From a virus, in IMG/VR virus record IMGVR_UViG_3300008110_005146, positions 1 to 26,171 of that record: a stretch of 26,171 nt of DNA, one strand, 5' to 3'. Numbering within the stretch: position 1 is the first letter of the stretch; every line of letters begins with the position of its first letter. The translations under genes and the position numbers were made by a program. The notes below the pieces were generated by a model. That model was not told the origin of the DNA, did no database searches, and was given only the letters and a program-made list of their open reading frames with translations. This document shows positions 1 through 5,296 of this stretch, in pieces.

Positions 1-696
1 AACAGTTCCAACTACTGCTACTGCTAGGTTTTCTTTTTTAGATCCTAGCACTAGGGTTGAATCTGCTGCAACTTGAGCTGCAGTAGATGTTACAATTTGC
101 TTAGAAATTGAGCCGTCTGCCCAAGTTCCACCAATTAGTGTTGCTGTCACAGTATCAGAAACTGCATTTCCAAATACGTCTGTTGTGTTTACTGTAATTG
201 ATGGAATAGTTCCTACTGCTACTGCAGTTGGTACTGATACTCCAACATTTGATACAGAGCCAGCAATTCCTTTAACATAAACAACTGTTGAATAAGATCC
301 ATTTACAATAGTAACTGAACCTGTTGCTGTAGATGTTGTAAAAGCATAAACAGTAACTGCAGAACCTGCTGATGTTACTGAATATGATGTTGAACCTGCA
401 GAAGCATTAACTACTGCATTTGTTGCGCTTAAAGCTGTAACTAGCTTAACGCCACCTGTTGCTGTAAATGTAACTACAGTTCCAGTATCCGCTGTTGCTG
501 CAAGAGCAACTGCATCTGCTGAATCTACTGTGTTGTCGGCTGGAACGTTCGCAGTCGCAGGCGCTGTAGATGTTGTAGCATTTGCTGAACCAGCAACGGT
601 TACTACAAGTGGTGCTGCTGATGCATTAATTGATTGAATGCCTAGTAGTGCTAGGGCTGCAGCCGAAGCAACGGCAATCTTTTTTAATGACTTCAT
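1..696 (-). CDS. Secreted Ala/Thr/Val-rich surface protein, C-terminus cut by window edge
   Basis: The frame is open from an ATG at 696 to base 1 without a stop, so 232 codons are visible and the 3' end is missing. The start has a clear Shine-Dalgarno (AGGAG, about 12 nt upstream) in an A-rich leader. Residues 1-28 form a Sec signal peptide: basic MKSLKK, a hydrophobic Ala/Leu stretch, then a small-residue site (INASAAP). The rest is almost all Thr, Ala, Val, Ser and Gly in alternating beta-strand-like runs, with two similar units (PTAVAVGTIPS near residue 155; NLAVAVVGTV at the edge) that suggest repeated Ig-like or invasin-like beta-sandwich domains. No catalytic motif is seen. It is the last gene visible downstream of the thioredoxin group. 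A cell-surface or adhesion role is inferred from composition only; being phage-encoded and Sec-exported is unusual. Confidence 0.8.
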   Translation of the reverse strand, partial: MKSLKKIAVASAAALALLGIQSINASAAPLVVTVAGSANATTSTAPATANVPADNTVDSADAVALAATADTGTVVTFTATGGVKLVTALSATNAVVNASAGSTSYSVTSAGSAVTVYAFTTSTATGSVTIVNGSYSTVVYVKGIAGSVSNVGVSVPTAVAVGTIPSITVNTTDVFGNAVSDTVTATLIGGTWADGSISKQIVTSTAAQVAADSTLVLGSKKENLAVAVVGTV

Positions 697-797
697 ATTT
701 TTTTATTTCTCCTTTTTATCCATTTTTTTGCAAAATGGAATTCTATTTTGGGTGTACTCCCATATATGTAAACGTTTAACTAAGCAGTTTGTTGTGC

Positions 798-974
798 TTA
801 TTGATCCCAAAGTTTTATGTGAAAACTACAAGGATCTCCACCATCTTCCCAGTCTTTCATTTCTTCATCTGTTAAGGGTGGCCCTTCATGAGTATCACAA
901 AATACTTCTGATACCCAATTTTTTTCACGGCCATATTCATACCAAGATTGAACATCTAAAAATTCTATAGCCAT
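798..974 (-). CDS. Small acidic phage protein, 58 aa
   Basis: ATG at 974 to TAA at 798. The start overlaps the last 10 nt of the thioredoxin gene, the tight junction style used throughout this strand. The protein is acidic and aromatic (MAIEFLDVQSWYEYGRE start; a WVSEVFCDTHEGPPLT middle; an acidic DEEMKDWEDGGDPC segment). It has two Cys (C26, C49) and a His (H29), too few for a standard zinc ribbon. From memory, similar short proteins with a CDTHEG-type motif occur in actinophages, but I cannot check this here. No function is proposed. Coding is supported by the open frame, codon use like its neighbours and the overlap. Confidence 0.7.
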   Translation of the reverse strand: MAIEFLDVQSWYEYGREKNWVSEVFCDTHEGPPLTDEEMKDWEDGGDPCSFHIKLWDQ

Positions 975-1270
975 TGTTTTAATTCCTCAATCATTTGATG
1001 TTTAGGTTTTGCCCCAAGTATTCTTTTAACCTCTTTACCTTTTTCAAATATAATTGTTGTGGGTACAGAAGTTATATTATATTTTGAAGCTTGAATAGGA
1101 TTTTGATCTATATCTATTTTAGCAATCCAAATACTATTTTCTTTAGCAATTTCTTCTAAAATAGGTGAAAACATTTTGCATGGTCTACACCATGTAGCCC
1201 AAAAATCAACGACCAAAATATTATGTAGGGTTAATATTTTATCAAAATCTTGATCATTAATTTCTAGCAT
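965..1270 (-). CDS. Thioredoxin
   Basis: Single-domain thioredoxin of 101 aa, close to the family's usual 105-110. The active site is WCRPC (C28, C31) in a FWATWCRPCK context, where most thioredoxins have WCGPC; the Gly-to-Arg change is expected to alter redox potential or partner choice. The cis-proline loop is SVPTT near residue 70, and a KIDID strand precedes it. No signal peptide, so it should be a cytoplasmic dithiol-disulfide oxidoreductase. The ATG shares one base with the TAA of the upstream 68-aa gene (TAATG), implying coupled translation. Phage thioredoxins can serve as polymerase processivity factors (T7 uses the host's) or reduce ribonucleotide reductase. The polymerase here is Pol III-like and no ribonucleotide reductase is in view, so the partner is unknown. 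The family call is firm. Confidence 0.95.
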   Translation of the reverse strand: MLEINDQDFDKILTLHNILVVDFWATWCRPCKMFSPILEEIAKENSIWIAKIDIDQNPIQASKYNITSVPTTIIFEKGKEVKRILGAKPKHQMIEELKQWL

Positions 1271-1476
1271 TATTTATCTTTTAATTCCTCTGCTGCTGCA
1301 TTAAATTTATTCATAAATGACTGAATAACAAAAAATGTTGTTTCTCCAGCATTTTTTGCCATTGCCTGTGAAGCTTCTTCATTTTTATCTGATTCTGGAA
1401 CAGAGTTGTACCATTTCTGGTACAACTCTGCAGAAACTTCTTTTATAATTTCTTCTAATACTGTTATATTAGCCAT
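1270..1476 (-). CDS. Small helical protein, 68 aa, unknown function
   Basis: ATG at 1476 to TAA at 1272-1270. It overlaps the subtilase stop by 8 nt (ATGGCTAA) and hands over to thioredoxin through TAATG. The sequence is predicted to be all-helical and charged, with a hydrophobic start (MANITVLEEIIKEVSAELY) and an Ala/Lys/Glu-rich C-terminus. No Cys, no membrane segment and no recognised motif. Its position between a secreted protease and thioredoxin says only that the three are co-expressed. I do not recognise it. Confidence 0.8.
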   Translation of the reverse strand: MANITVLEEIIKEVSAELYQKWYNSVPESDKNEEASQAMAKNAGETTFFVIQSFMNKFNAAAEELKDK

Positions 1477-2608
1477 TTACTTTTTTAGCCCATTCTAATT
1501 TAATTGCAGCAAGTTTATCAGCAGCAGCCTTAACCTCTGCTTGATATTGAGCCTCTGCAGCAGCAATTGCTTTATTTGCTTCAGATATTATAGCAGCCTT
1601 TTTTTCTGCAGCAATCTGCTCTGCAGTTTTTGTTACAGGTGCTGGTATTACTGGCGCAGAACTTGTTGTTGGAGTTTGGGCAGATATCGGGGATTGAGAT
1701 GATGGAATAAGTTTTCCATATTGCCCTCTTGCACCCTTAATAGGTTTTGAAATTAGGTTAAGTGTATTAATAATTTCATTATATGGAATTCCTGGTTTTG
1801 ATGCTTTTATAGAAACCCATGTTGCAGCAGCCACTTGTGTGGAGATAGACGATCCAGTCGCATTTTTTATTTGACCTCCTGGAATCATGACCTGCATATT
1901 TCCAATAGCATAATAATCTAATCTATCTTTATCAAAATTAGAATAGTTATCTATTTGTTCATATTGATCAGCCATTCCAATTGAAATGGAGTCATTAATA
2001 CATGCTGGCCATGATAGTCTTGCAAGATCTCTCATGTTTCCTGCTGCAAAGAATGTTGGAACTTCTACGGCAAGCAAAGAAGATATCATACTACGTAACA
2101 TTGTTGTTGTTGGACAATAATCTGATGCTGTAGATAATATGGCATGATTAGCTTGTGACATTGCAACTGCTTGAATATTAAATTTTGCTTTATTTTCTAA
2201 TACCCATTTTAATGCTAAAGCCACACCACCTTCTCCAGTAGATTGTCTTAATCCGCTAGGTGTATTTCCAATAATTCTAATAAATACAATTTTAATATTA
2301 GGATTAGTTCTAACAGCAACTGAGGCCATTTGAGTTCCATGATCAAAACCATTTACAGAAATTATGTTAGAGGGCAGAACTGCAGCGCCAGTTCCTTCCA
2401 TAAATTTTTGTCCATTTGGACATGAGGCCCATTCTAATACACAAACTTCATATGCAATCTTATCTTTAAAAATTGGTAATGAAGTATCTAGTGCTGTGTC
2501 TAAGATGGCTACTGTAGGGGCTTGTTGTTCCGCCTTAGCCTCTACAGCAAGAAATAAAGTAGATAATAATGATATTACTGATACTGCACTTATTAGTTTT
2601 TTATTCAT
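1469..2608 (-). CDS. Secreted subtilisin-like serine protease (S8 family)
   Basis: I start it at ATG 2608 (379 aa), giving a clean signal peptide (MNKKLISAVS, hydrophobic core, EAKAEQQ cleavage region). An in-frame TTG at 2644 is part of the -35 box and is rejected. The S8 triad is present in order: Asp37 (VAILDTALD), His90 (GFDHGTQMAS) and Ser254 (ATGSSISTQVAAA), with the oxyanion Asn191 in FFAAGN. The Ser motif departs from canonical GTSMASP. After about residue 310 a Pro/Ser/Thr linker leads to a 60-residue Ala/Lys/Glu-rich predicted coiled coil ending WAKKVNG. The expected product is an exported peptidase acting on cell-surface proteins, perhaps in superinfection exclusion or host envelope remodelling; this role is inference. 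Its promoter predicts a leaderless mRNA. Confidence 0.93.
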   Translation of the reverse strand: MNKKLISAVSVISLLSTLFLAVEAKAEQQAPTVAILDTALDTSLPIFKDKIAYEVCVLEWASCPNGQKFMEGTGAAVLPSNIISVNGFDHGTQMASVAVRTNPNIKIVFIRIIGNTPSGLRQSTGEGGVALALKWVLENKAKFNIQAVAMSQANHAILSTASDYCPTTTMLRSMISSLLAVEVPTFFAAGNMRDLARLSWPACINDSISIGMADQYEQIDNYSNFDKDRLDYYAIGNMQVMIPGGQIKNATGSSISTQVAAATWVSIKASKPGIPYNEIINTLNLISKPIKGARGQYGKLIPSSQSPISAQTPTTSSAPVIPAPVTKTAEQIAAEKKAAIISEANKAIAAAEAQYQAEVKAAADKLAAIKLEWAKKVNG

Positions 2609-2615
2609 ACTCCAT

Positions 2616-2644
2616 ATTTTACTAAATAGAGTACATACTGTCAA
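2616..2644 (-). promoter_or_regulatory. Sigma70-type promoter of the subtilase gene, leaderless configuration
   Basis: On the minus strand TTGACA (2639-2644) is followed by exactly 17 nt and TAAAAT (2616-2621). The subtilase ATG begins 7 nt after the -10 box, so the expected transcription start is at or within a base or two of the ATG and the mRNA would have no leader. The -35 sits in the gap after the 55-aa gene, next to a palindrome AATAGCTATT (2643-2652). Confidence 0.8.
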
Positions 2645-2650
2645 TAGCTA

Positions 2651-2818
2651 TTATGAATCTTTAATACGTCTTTGATACCATTTTCCAGCGTCTAATTGTG
2701 GTTGTGGCAAATTATTTGCATCTAATAGAGTTGCAAGCATATTGTTTAATAAATCTAATTCAAATTCAATTCTAACAATTTGTAATTCTAACAATCTTAT
2801 TCTTTCTGATTTTCTCAT
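2651..2818 (-). CDS. Small helical protein, 55 aa, unknown
   Basis: ATG at 2818 overlaps the TGA of the upstream zinc-ribbon gene as ATGA, and the frame closes with TAA at 2651. The protein starts MRKSERIRLLELQIVRIEFE and continues as an amphipathic Leu-rich helix (LDLLNNMLATLLDANN), ending in a basic segment (GKWYQRRIKDS). It looks like a short coiled coil with a basic tail. No homologue is recognised. Overlap style, codon use and lack of other coding sequence in the gap support it. Confidence 0.72.
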   Translation of the reverse strand: MRKSERIRLLELQIVRIEFELDLLNNMLATLLDANNLPQPQLDAGKWYQRRIKDS

Positions 2819-3021
2819 GGCCTATCCTCTGGTGTTGGGGCGGTTGCTAAGCTTCCGCAATTTGCACATTCCATATCTATAAAATATTGAACAATTTCAT
2901 AGTCATAAAAAGTTACTTTAACATTCCATATAAAGCATCCGCAAGGGCATACGTGGGTTGGTGTACCCCTTAAATCCATAGCCTTATCATAATTCTCTGG
3001 TTTAAGGTTATTAATGTCCAT
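2815..3021 (-). CDS. Zinc-ribbon protein, 68 aa
   Basis: Two Cys knuckles face each other: VCPCGCF (C25, C27, C29) and ECANCG (C52, C55), with a beta-rich segment between (WNVKVTFYDYEIVQYFIDM). This is the layout of a small zinc ribbon. It ends with a Pro-rich acidic tail. From memory similar CPCG/CANCG proteins are frequent in actinophages, function unknown. It has its own promoter ending 7 nt before the ATG and no good Shine-Dalgarno, so translation is probably leaderless. It overlaps the next gene by 4 nt. Nucleic-acid or protein binding is possible but not shown. Confidence 0.85.
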   Translation of the reverse strand: MDINNLKPENYDKAMDLRGTPTHVCPCGCFIWNVKVTFYDYEIVQYFIDMECANCGSLATAPTPEDRP

Positions 3022-3028
3022 ATAATTA

Positions 3029-3057
3029 ATTATACTCTAAACCTCTATGATTGTAAA
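3029..3057 (-). promoter_or_regulatory. Consensus-like promoter, leaderless configuration, for the 68-aa zinc ribbon gene
   Basis: TTTACA (3052-3057), 17-nt spacer, perfect TATAAT (3029-3034), then 7 nt to the ATG at 3021. The -35 and most of the spacer lie in the last codons and around the stop of the upstream Ntn-hydrolase gene (stop at 3037-3039). The predicted transcript starts at or next to the ATG. Confidence 0.85.
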
Positions 3058-3606
3058 GGGTGGTCTTACTGACATATTAAATTTAGCAGCAGCCTCTAAA
3101 GCCATTCTGACTCGTTTACGTGGAGTTTTAATTGATGTTGTAGAAAACAAAGAACCCAATGCTAGTTCTTGCCCAGCACCTTCTGCCATATATTGAATAT
3201 CTGCTTCGCCTATATGAAAATCACTATCCATAGTAAAAACTCTACCAGCACCTTGTACGGCAATTAAAAATACTCCACCTTCATCGCCATCTTCTGTGGA
3301 ACCTGCTGTTTGATTTCCATAGCCTTGTTCTTTAAATGCTTCTTTAATTGATTCTACAAATTTGGTTCTCATAAATTTATCTAAATTTTTAAATCCTGCT
3401 GTTGGTTTATAAACAGGTGGGGTCCAACTATATTGAAGAATTTGTCCCATTCTAAAACTATCAACAAATGCTATTCCAAATTGTCCTACTCTAAAAACTT
3501 TTGGGTCTACTCTAGAAAATATTAATCCAGATTTATCATCAGATGCAGCAGAATCTCCTCCTAGAAGGACTTTGTTTTCATGAATAAGGGCTACCACTGC
3601 GGTCAT
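3037..3606 (-). CDS. Proteasome-beta/HslV-like Ntn hydrolase
   Basis: 189 aa. After the initiator Met the chain begins TAVVALIHENKVLLGGDSA, matching the N-terminal pattern of proteasome beta and HslV subunits: nucleophile Thr2 (exposed on Met removal), Asp18 in GGDS and Lys36 in VDPKVFRVG, where these families carry the catalytic Asp17 and Lys33. A later GAGQELALGSLFST matches the conserved glycine-rich segment (G-x-G-x-x-x-A-x-G). No propeptide and no signal peptide, so cytoplasmic. Length fits a single beta-type subunit; a ring assembly and an unfoldase partner cannot be seen. It has its own promoter with only 6 nt between -10 and ATG. A role in scaffold or host-protein turnover is inference; an Ntn hydrolase with another substrate is the alternative. 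Confidence 0.85.
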   Translation of the reverse strand: MTAVVALIHENKVLLGGDSAASDDKSGLIFSRVDPKVFRVGQFGIAFVDSFRMGQILQYSWTPPVYKPTAGFKNLDKFMRTKFVESIKEAFKEQGYGNQTAGSTEDGDEGGVFLIAVQGAGRVFTMDSDFHIGEADIQYMAEGAGQELALGSLFSTTSIKTPRKRVRMALEAAAKFNMSVRPPFTIIEV

Positions 3607-3612
3607 AGTCTT

Positions 3613-3641
3613 AGTATACTAAATTAAAAATTAAATGTCTA
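3613..3641 (-). promoter_or_regulatory. Promoter of the Ntn-hydrolase gene, leaderless configuration
   Basis: TAGACA (3636-3641), 17-nt spacer, TATACT (3613-3618), then 6 nt to the ATG at 3606. The -35 lies in the final codons of the coiled-coil gene (stop at 3631-3633). No Shine-Dalgarno precedes the ATG, which fits translation of a leaderless transcript. Confidence 0.78.
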
Positions 3642-3942
3642 AAGACTCCGTTTTTTCTATTTCTGAGAGGGTTCTGAGCGCATTCTCTAGCTCAGATTTT
3701 AATAAAATTAATTCTTGCAAGGCGTCGTAATATTTGTCTTTCCACTCAGTTAATTCTTTTTCTATTTGATACAATTCAATTTTAAGGTCTTTTACTTCTA
3801 GCTTTAATTGATCTTGTTCTCTTTCTTTTTGTCTATTTTTTTCTTTTTTATTTTCGTTCAGACCAGCAATAATTGCCGTCCCCATGCCAGACAATATCGC
3901 AGCAGCCACTGCAATAACTATAGCGTTCAGATCTAGATTCAT
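3631..3942 (-). CDS. Membrane-anchored coiled-coil protein, 103 aa
   Basis: Residues about 5-27 form one transmembrane helix with small residues (LNAIVIAVAAAILSGMGTAI), followed by a very basic stretch (NENKKEKNRQKEREQ) that should stay cytoplasmic, then about 65 residues of heptad-patterned coiled coil (LKLEVKDLKIELYQIEKELTEW and onward). The layout resembles phage inner-membrane or holin-accessory proteins and spanin-like proteins, but no family is certain. It stands apart from the lysis block at 6.3-7.9 kb. It has its own promoter at 3952-3980. Confidence 0.85.
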   Translation of the reverse strand: MNLDLNAIVIAVAAAILSGMGTAIIAGLNENKKEKNRQKEREQDQLKLEVKDLKIELYQIEKELTEWKDKYYDALQELILLKSELENALRTLSEIEKTESLDI

Positions 3943-3951
3943 TATGCATTA

Positions 3952-3980
3952 ATTATACCGTATTAATTGTTTTAAGTTAA
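3952..3980 (-). promoter_or_regulatory. Promoter of the coiled-coil membrane protein gene, nearly leaderless
   Basis: TTAACT (3975-3980), 17-nt spacer, TATAAT (3952-3957), then 9 nt to the ATG at 3942, predicting a leader of about 2-3 nt. The -35 overlaps the stop region of the upstream CxxC gene (stop at 3972). Confidence 0.72.
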
Positions 3981-4208
3981 TAATTCAGAAGCGGATATTT
4001 CGCTTCCTTCATATCTTTTTTTAAGAATAAAATCTCTTACTGATTCAGAACCATTTTGTCTTCCAGAAATTATAATTAACCATCTTGGTTCAAGTTTTAA
4101 ATTTATACATCCTTCGCACATTAATAAATTTATTGGCAATAAAGAAGATCTTTTTAAAGTTAACTTATTTTTAGATTTGTTGCAAGAATAACATAGTACC
4201 TTATCCAT
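3972..4208 (-). CDS. Zinc-finger-like protein, 78 aa
   Basis: Starts MDKVLCYSCNKSK with C6 and C9; the second pair C31/C34 lies in MCEGCIN. The two CxxC pairs 21 residues apart indicate a small treble-clef or zinc-ribbon site. The middle is basic, then a hydrophobic strand WLIIISGR precedes a helix and an EGSEISASELLT tail. It overlaps the upstream gene by 8 nt (ATGGATAA). No enzymatic motif. Function unknown; one of an unusual number of small Cys-pair proteins in this window. Confidence 0.82.
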   Translation of the reverse strand: MDKVLCYSCNKSKNKLTLKRSSLLPINLLMCEGCINLKLEPRWLIIISGRQNGSESVRDFILKKRYEGSEISASELLT

Positions 4209-4404
4209 TATACTCCTCTTCTACATGAGTAAACACTAATTCATCCATAATTGAAAATTCTGAATTGTCGATCAATTCTTCATACTCCACTCCATCTTGT
4301 GTATATTTAACCATAGAAGCAAACGCTCCTAATTGTTCTGTTGAACCATAAAGCCCTAATTCGTGAATAAAAACTATTAATACTCTATCGTAATATTCTT
4401 TCAC
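4201..4404 (-). CDS. Acidic small protein, 67 aa, GTG start
   Basis: The longest frame opens at GTG 4425, but the GTG at 4404 is preceded by a perfect AAGGAG (4411-4416) at 6 nt, so I start there; the protein then begins MKEYYDRVLIVFIHELG. Sequence is a hydrophobic N-terminal strand or helix followed by an acidic C-terminal half (GVEYEELIDNSEFSIMDELVF, then HVEEEYNG). It overlaps the upstream 106-aa gene by 20 nt and the downstream gene by 8 nt. No motif is recognised. Its acidity would fit a protein-protein or DNA-mimic role, but that is speculation. Confidence 0.78.
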   Translation of the reverse strand: MKEYYDRVLIVFIHELGLYGSTEQLGAFASMVKYTQDGVEYEELIDNSEFSIMDELVFTHVEEEYNG

Positions 4405-4705
4405 TAGGAACTCCTTCCAGCTCACATCTTACTCCATATGATTCTAGTAGCCTTTTTACTTTTGCTACATAATCAATTACCATTTCTTTTTTAGTACCTT
4501 CAAATTGTATAAAGTTATCTTCATATAATCTTATTGCTAAAAATTCGGGATATTTTACTATATCCATTTGTAAGTTGTTTGCTGGCTTTGTAATTCCTCT
4601 TATTGCTTTTGCCATTTCTTGTGTATAAAAAACTGGCTTATTAGGTTCCCCAGTCCATTGATTTATTCCATGCTTAAAATGATTTTTGTTTTTATCAATA
4701 AACAT
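4385..4705 (-). CDS. Hypothetical phage protein, 106 aa
   Basis: ATG at 4705 overlaps the WhiB stop by 11 nt. It starts MFIDKNKNHFKHGINQWTGE and has a basic middle, a beta-like segment (FLAIRLYEDNFIQFEG) and a C-terminal helix (VIDYVAKVKRLLESYGVRCELE). A single Cys and no catalytic pattern. No signal or membrane segment. Co-transcription with WhiB from 5254-5283 is likely. I do not recognise the family. Confidence 0.82.
   Translation of the reverse strand: MFIDKNKNHFKHGINQWTGEPNKPVFYTQEMAKAIRGITKPANNLQMDIVKYPEFLAIRLYEDNFIQFEGTKKEMVIDYVAKVKRLLESYGVRCELEGVPSERILR
4411..4416 (-). promoter_or_regulatory. Shine-Dalgarno AAGGAG that sets the GTG start at 4404
   Basis: Minus-strand AAGGAG, 6 nt before GTG 4404. 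It lies downstream of the alternative GTG at 4425, which has no such site, so it decides the start. Confidence 0.8.
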
Positions 4706-5006
4706 TTTTTTTCTTTAATCTTTTCCAAGTATCTGCTGTTTTATGTAAGTTTCTTGATTTGTCTATTGATCCAGAATTTAAATAAACTCCACCCCATACT
4801 CCGTATTCATTATTATCAATACCAGATTTATAACACATTGCTATTACTGGACATGCTAAGCAAGCTTCATCAATATTTTTTGCAATTTTTGGATCAATTT
4901 CATATTTATCATAAAATAAATTAGTGTCCATGCCTCTGCATACTGCAAGGTGCCACCAATCTAAATCTTCTTGATCTACTCCAAGATCATTTAAAATATT
5001 TGACAT
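4695..5006 (-). CDS. WhiB-family Fe-S transcription regulator
   Basis: 103 aa with the four WhiB cluster ligands: C23, then C49-x-x-C52 and C58 (ACLACPVIAMC), spaced as in the family. The GVWGG turn at 69-73 follows, and a basic C-terminal tail (TWKRLKKKNVY) replaces the usual DNA-binding AT-hook-like region. WhiB-like proteins bind a 4Fe-4S cluster, contact the primary sigma factor's region 4 and change promoter choice; they are essentially restricted to actinobacteria and their phages. The gene is second in the operon from 5254-5283 and overlaps the preceding gene by 20 nt. A role in switching host or phage transcription, including its own dyad-bearing promoter, is plausible inference. Confidence 0.95.
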   Translation of the reverse strand: MSNILNDLGVDQEDLDWWHLAVCRGMDTNLFYDKYEIDPKIAKNIDEACLACPVIAMCYKSGIDNNEYGVWGGVYLNSGSIDKSRNLHKTADTWKRLKKKNVY

Positions 5007-5217
5007 ATTGTTTGGGCAAAACCCACATTCCTTTGTTATCTACAGATACTGTATCTGCTATTCCCCAAGCTTTATTAAACATTCCTTTTATATTAAAAAA
5101 TCCATTGTTATTTTTTTTCCAAATAATTAAATCGTAATTATTCCAATATGCTTCATTGGTAAATGATTTATATTTATTGATAAATACGTTTACGCCACGT
5201 TCATTTAAATGTAACAT
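4987..5217 (-). CDS. Small basic aromatic protein, 76 aa, first gene of the WhiB operon
   Basis: ATG at 5217 with TTAAGGA 4-6 nt upstream, so unlike the genes further downstream this one has a normal leader and Shine-Dalgarno. The sequence is rich in Lys, Asn, Tyr and Trp (NEAYWNNYDLIIWKKNNNG; ending GMWVLPKQYVKYFK). No signal, membrane helix or known motif. It is transcribed from the strongest-looking promoter here and overlaps WhiB by 20 nt. Function unknown. Confidence 0.8.
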   Translation of the reverse strand: MLHLNERGVNVFINKYKSFTNEAYWNNYDLIIWKKNNNGFFNIKGMFNKAWGIADTVSVDNKGMWVLPKQYVKYFK

Positions 5218-5240
5218 TTTTCCTTAAATATAAAGGGCTA

Positions 5241-5266
5241 ATCCCTATATACTATTATACAGGGAT
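5241..5266. repeat. 11-bp inverted repeat over the -10 box: candidate operator
   Basis: Arms ATCCCTATATA (5241-5251) and TATACAGGGAT (5256-5266) are inverted with one mismatch around a 4-nt centre. The dyad includes the TATAAT of the WhiB-operon promoter (5254-5259), so a dimeric repressor bound here would block RNA polymerase. No U-tract follows on either strand, so it is not a factor-independent terminator. Confidence 0.6.
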
Positions 5267-5283
5267 ACTTAAAGCCTTGTCAA
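5254..5283 (-). promoter_or_regulatory. Near-perfect sigma70 promoter of the WhiB operon
   Basis: TTGACA (5278-5283), 18-nt spacer, TATAAT (5254-5259). Both hexamers are consensus. A leader of about 30 nt carries TTAAGGA before the ATG at 5217. It lies in the 79-nt gap after the gene ending at 5297 and is overlapped by an inverted repeat. Confidence 0.88.
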
Positions 5284-5296
5284 CTGATTTTATATA

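Noticed and set aside
731-750. Inverted repeat CAAAAT...ATTTTG as a terminator before the left-edge gene
   Set aside because: All A/T stem with an EcoRI-like core and no U-tract after it on the minus strand; the following gene is codirectional.
2609-2644. Upstream TTG extension of the subtilase (12 more residues)
   Set aside because: The TTG is part of the -35 TTGACA, and the extension would bury the signal peptide.
4405-4425. Longer GTG start for the 67-aa gene
   Set aside because: The AAGGAG at 4411-4416 lies inside this extension and sits at ideal distance from GTG 4404.
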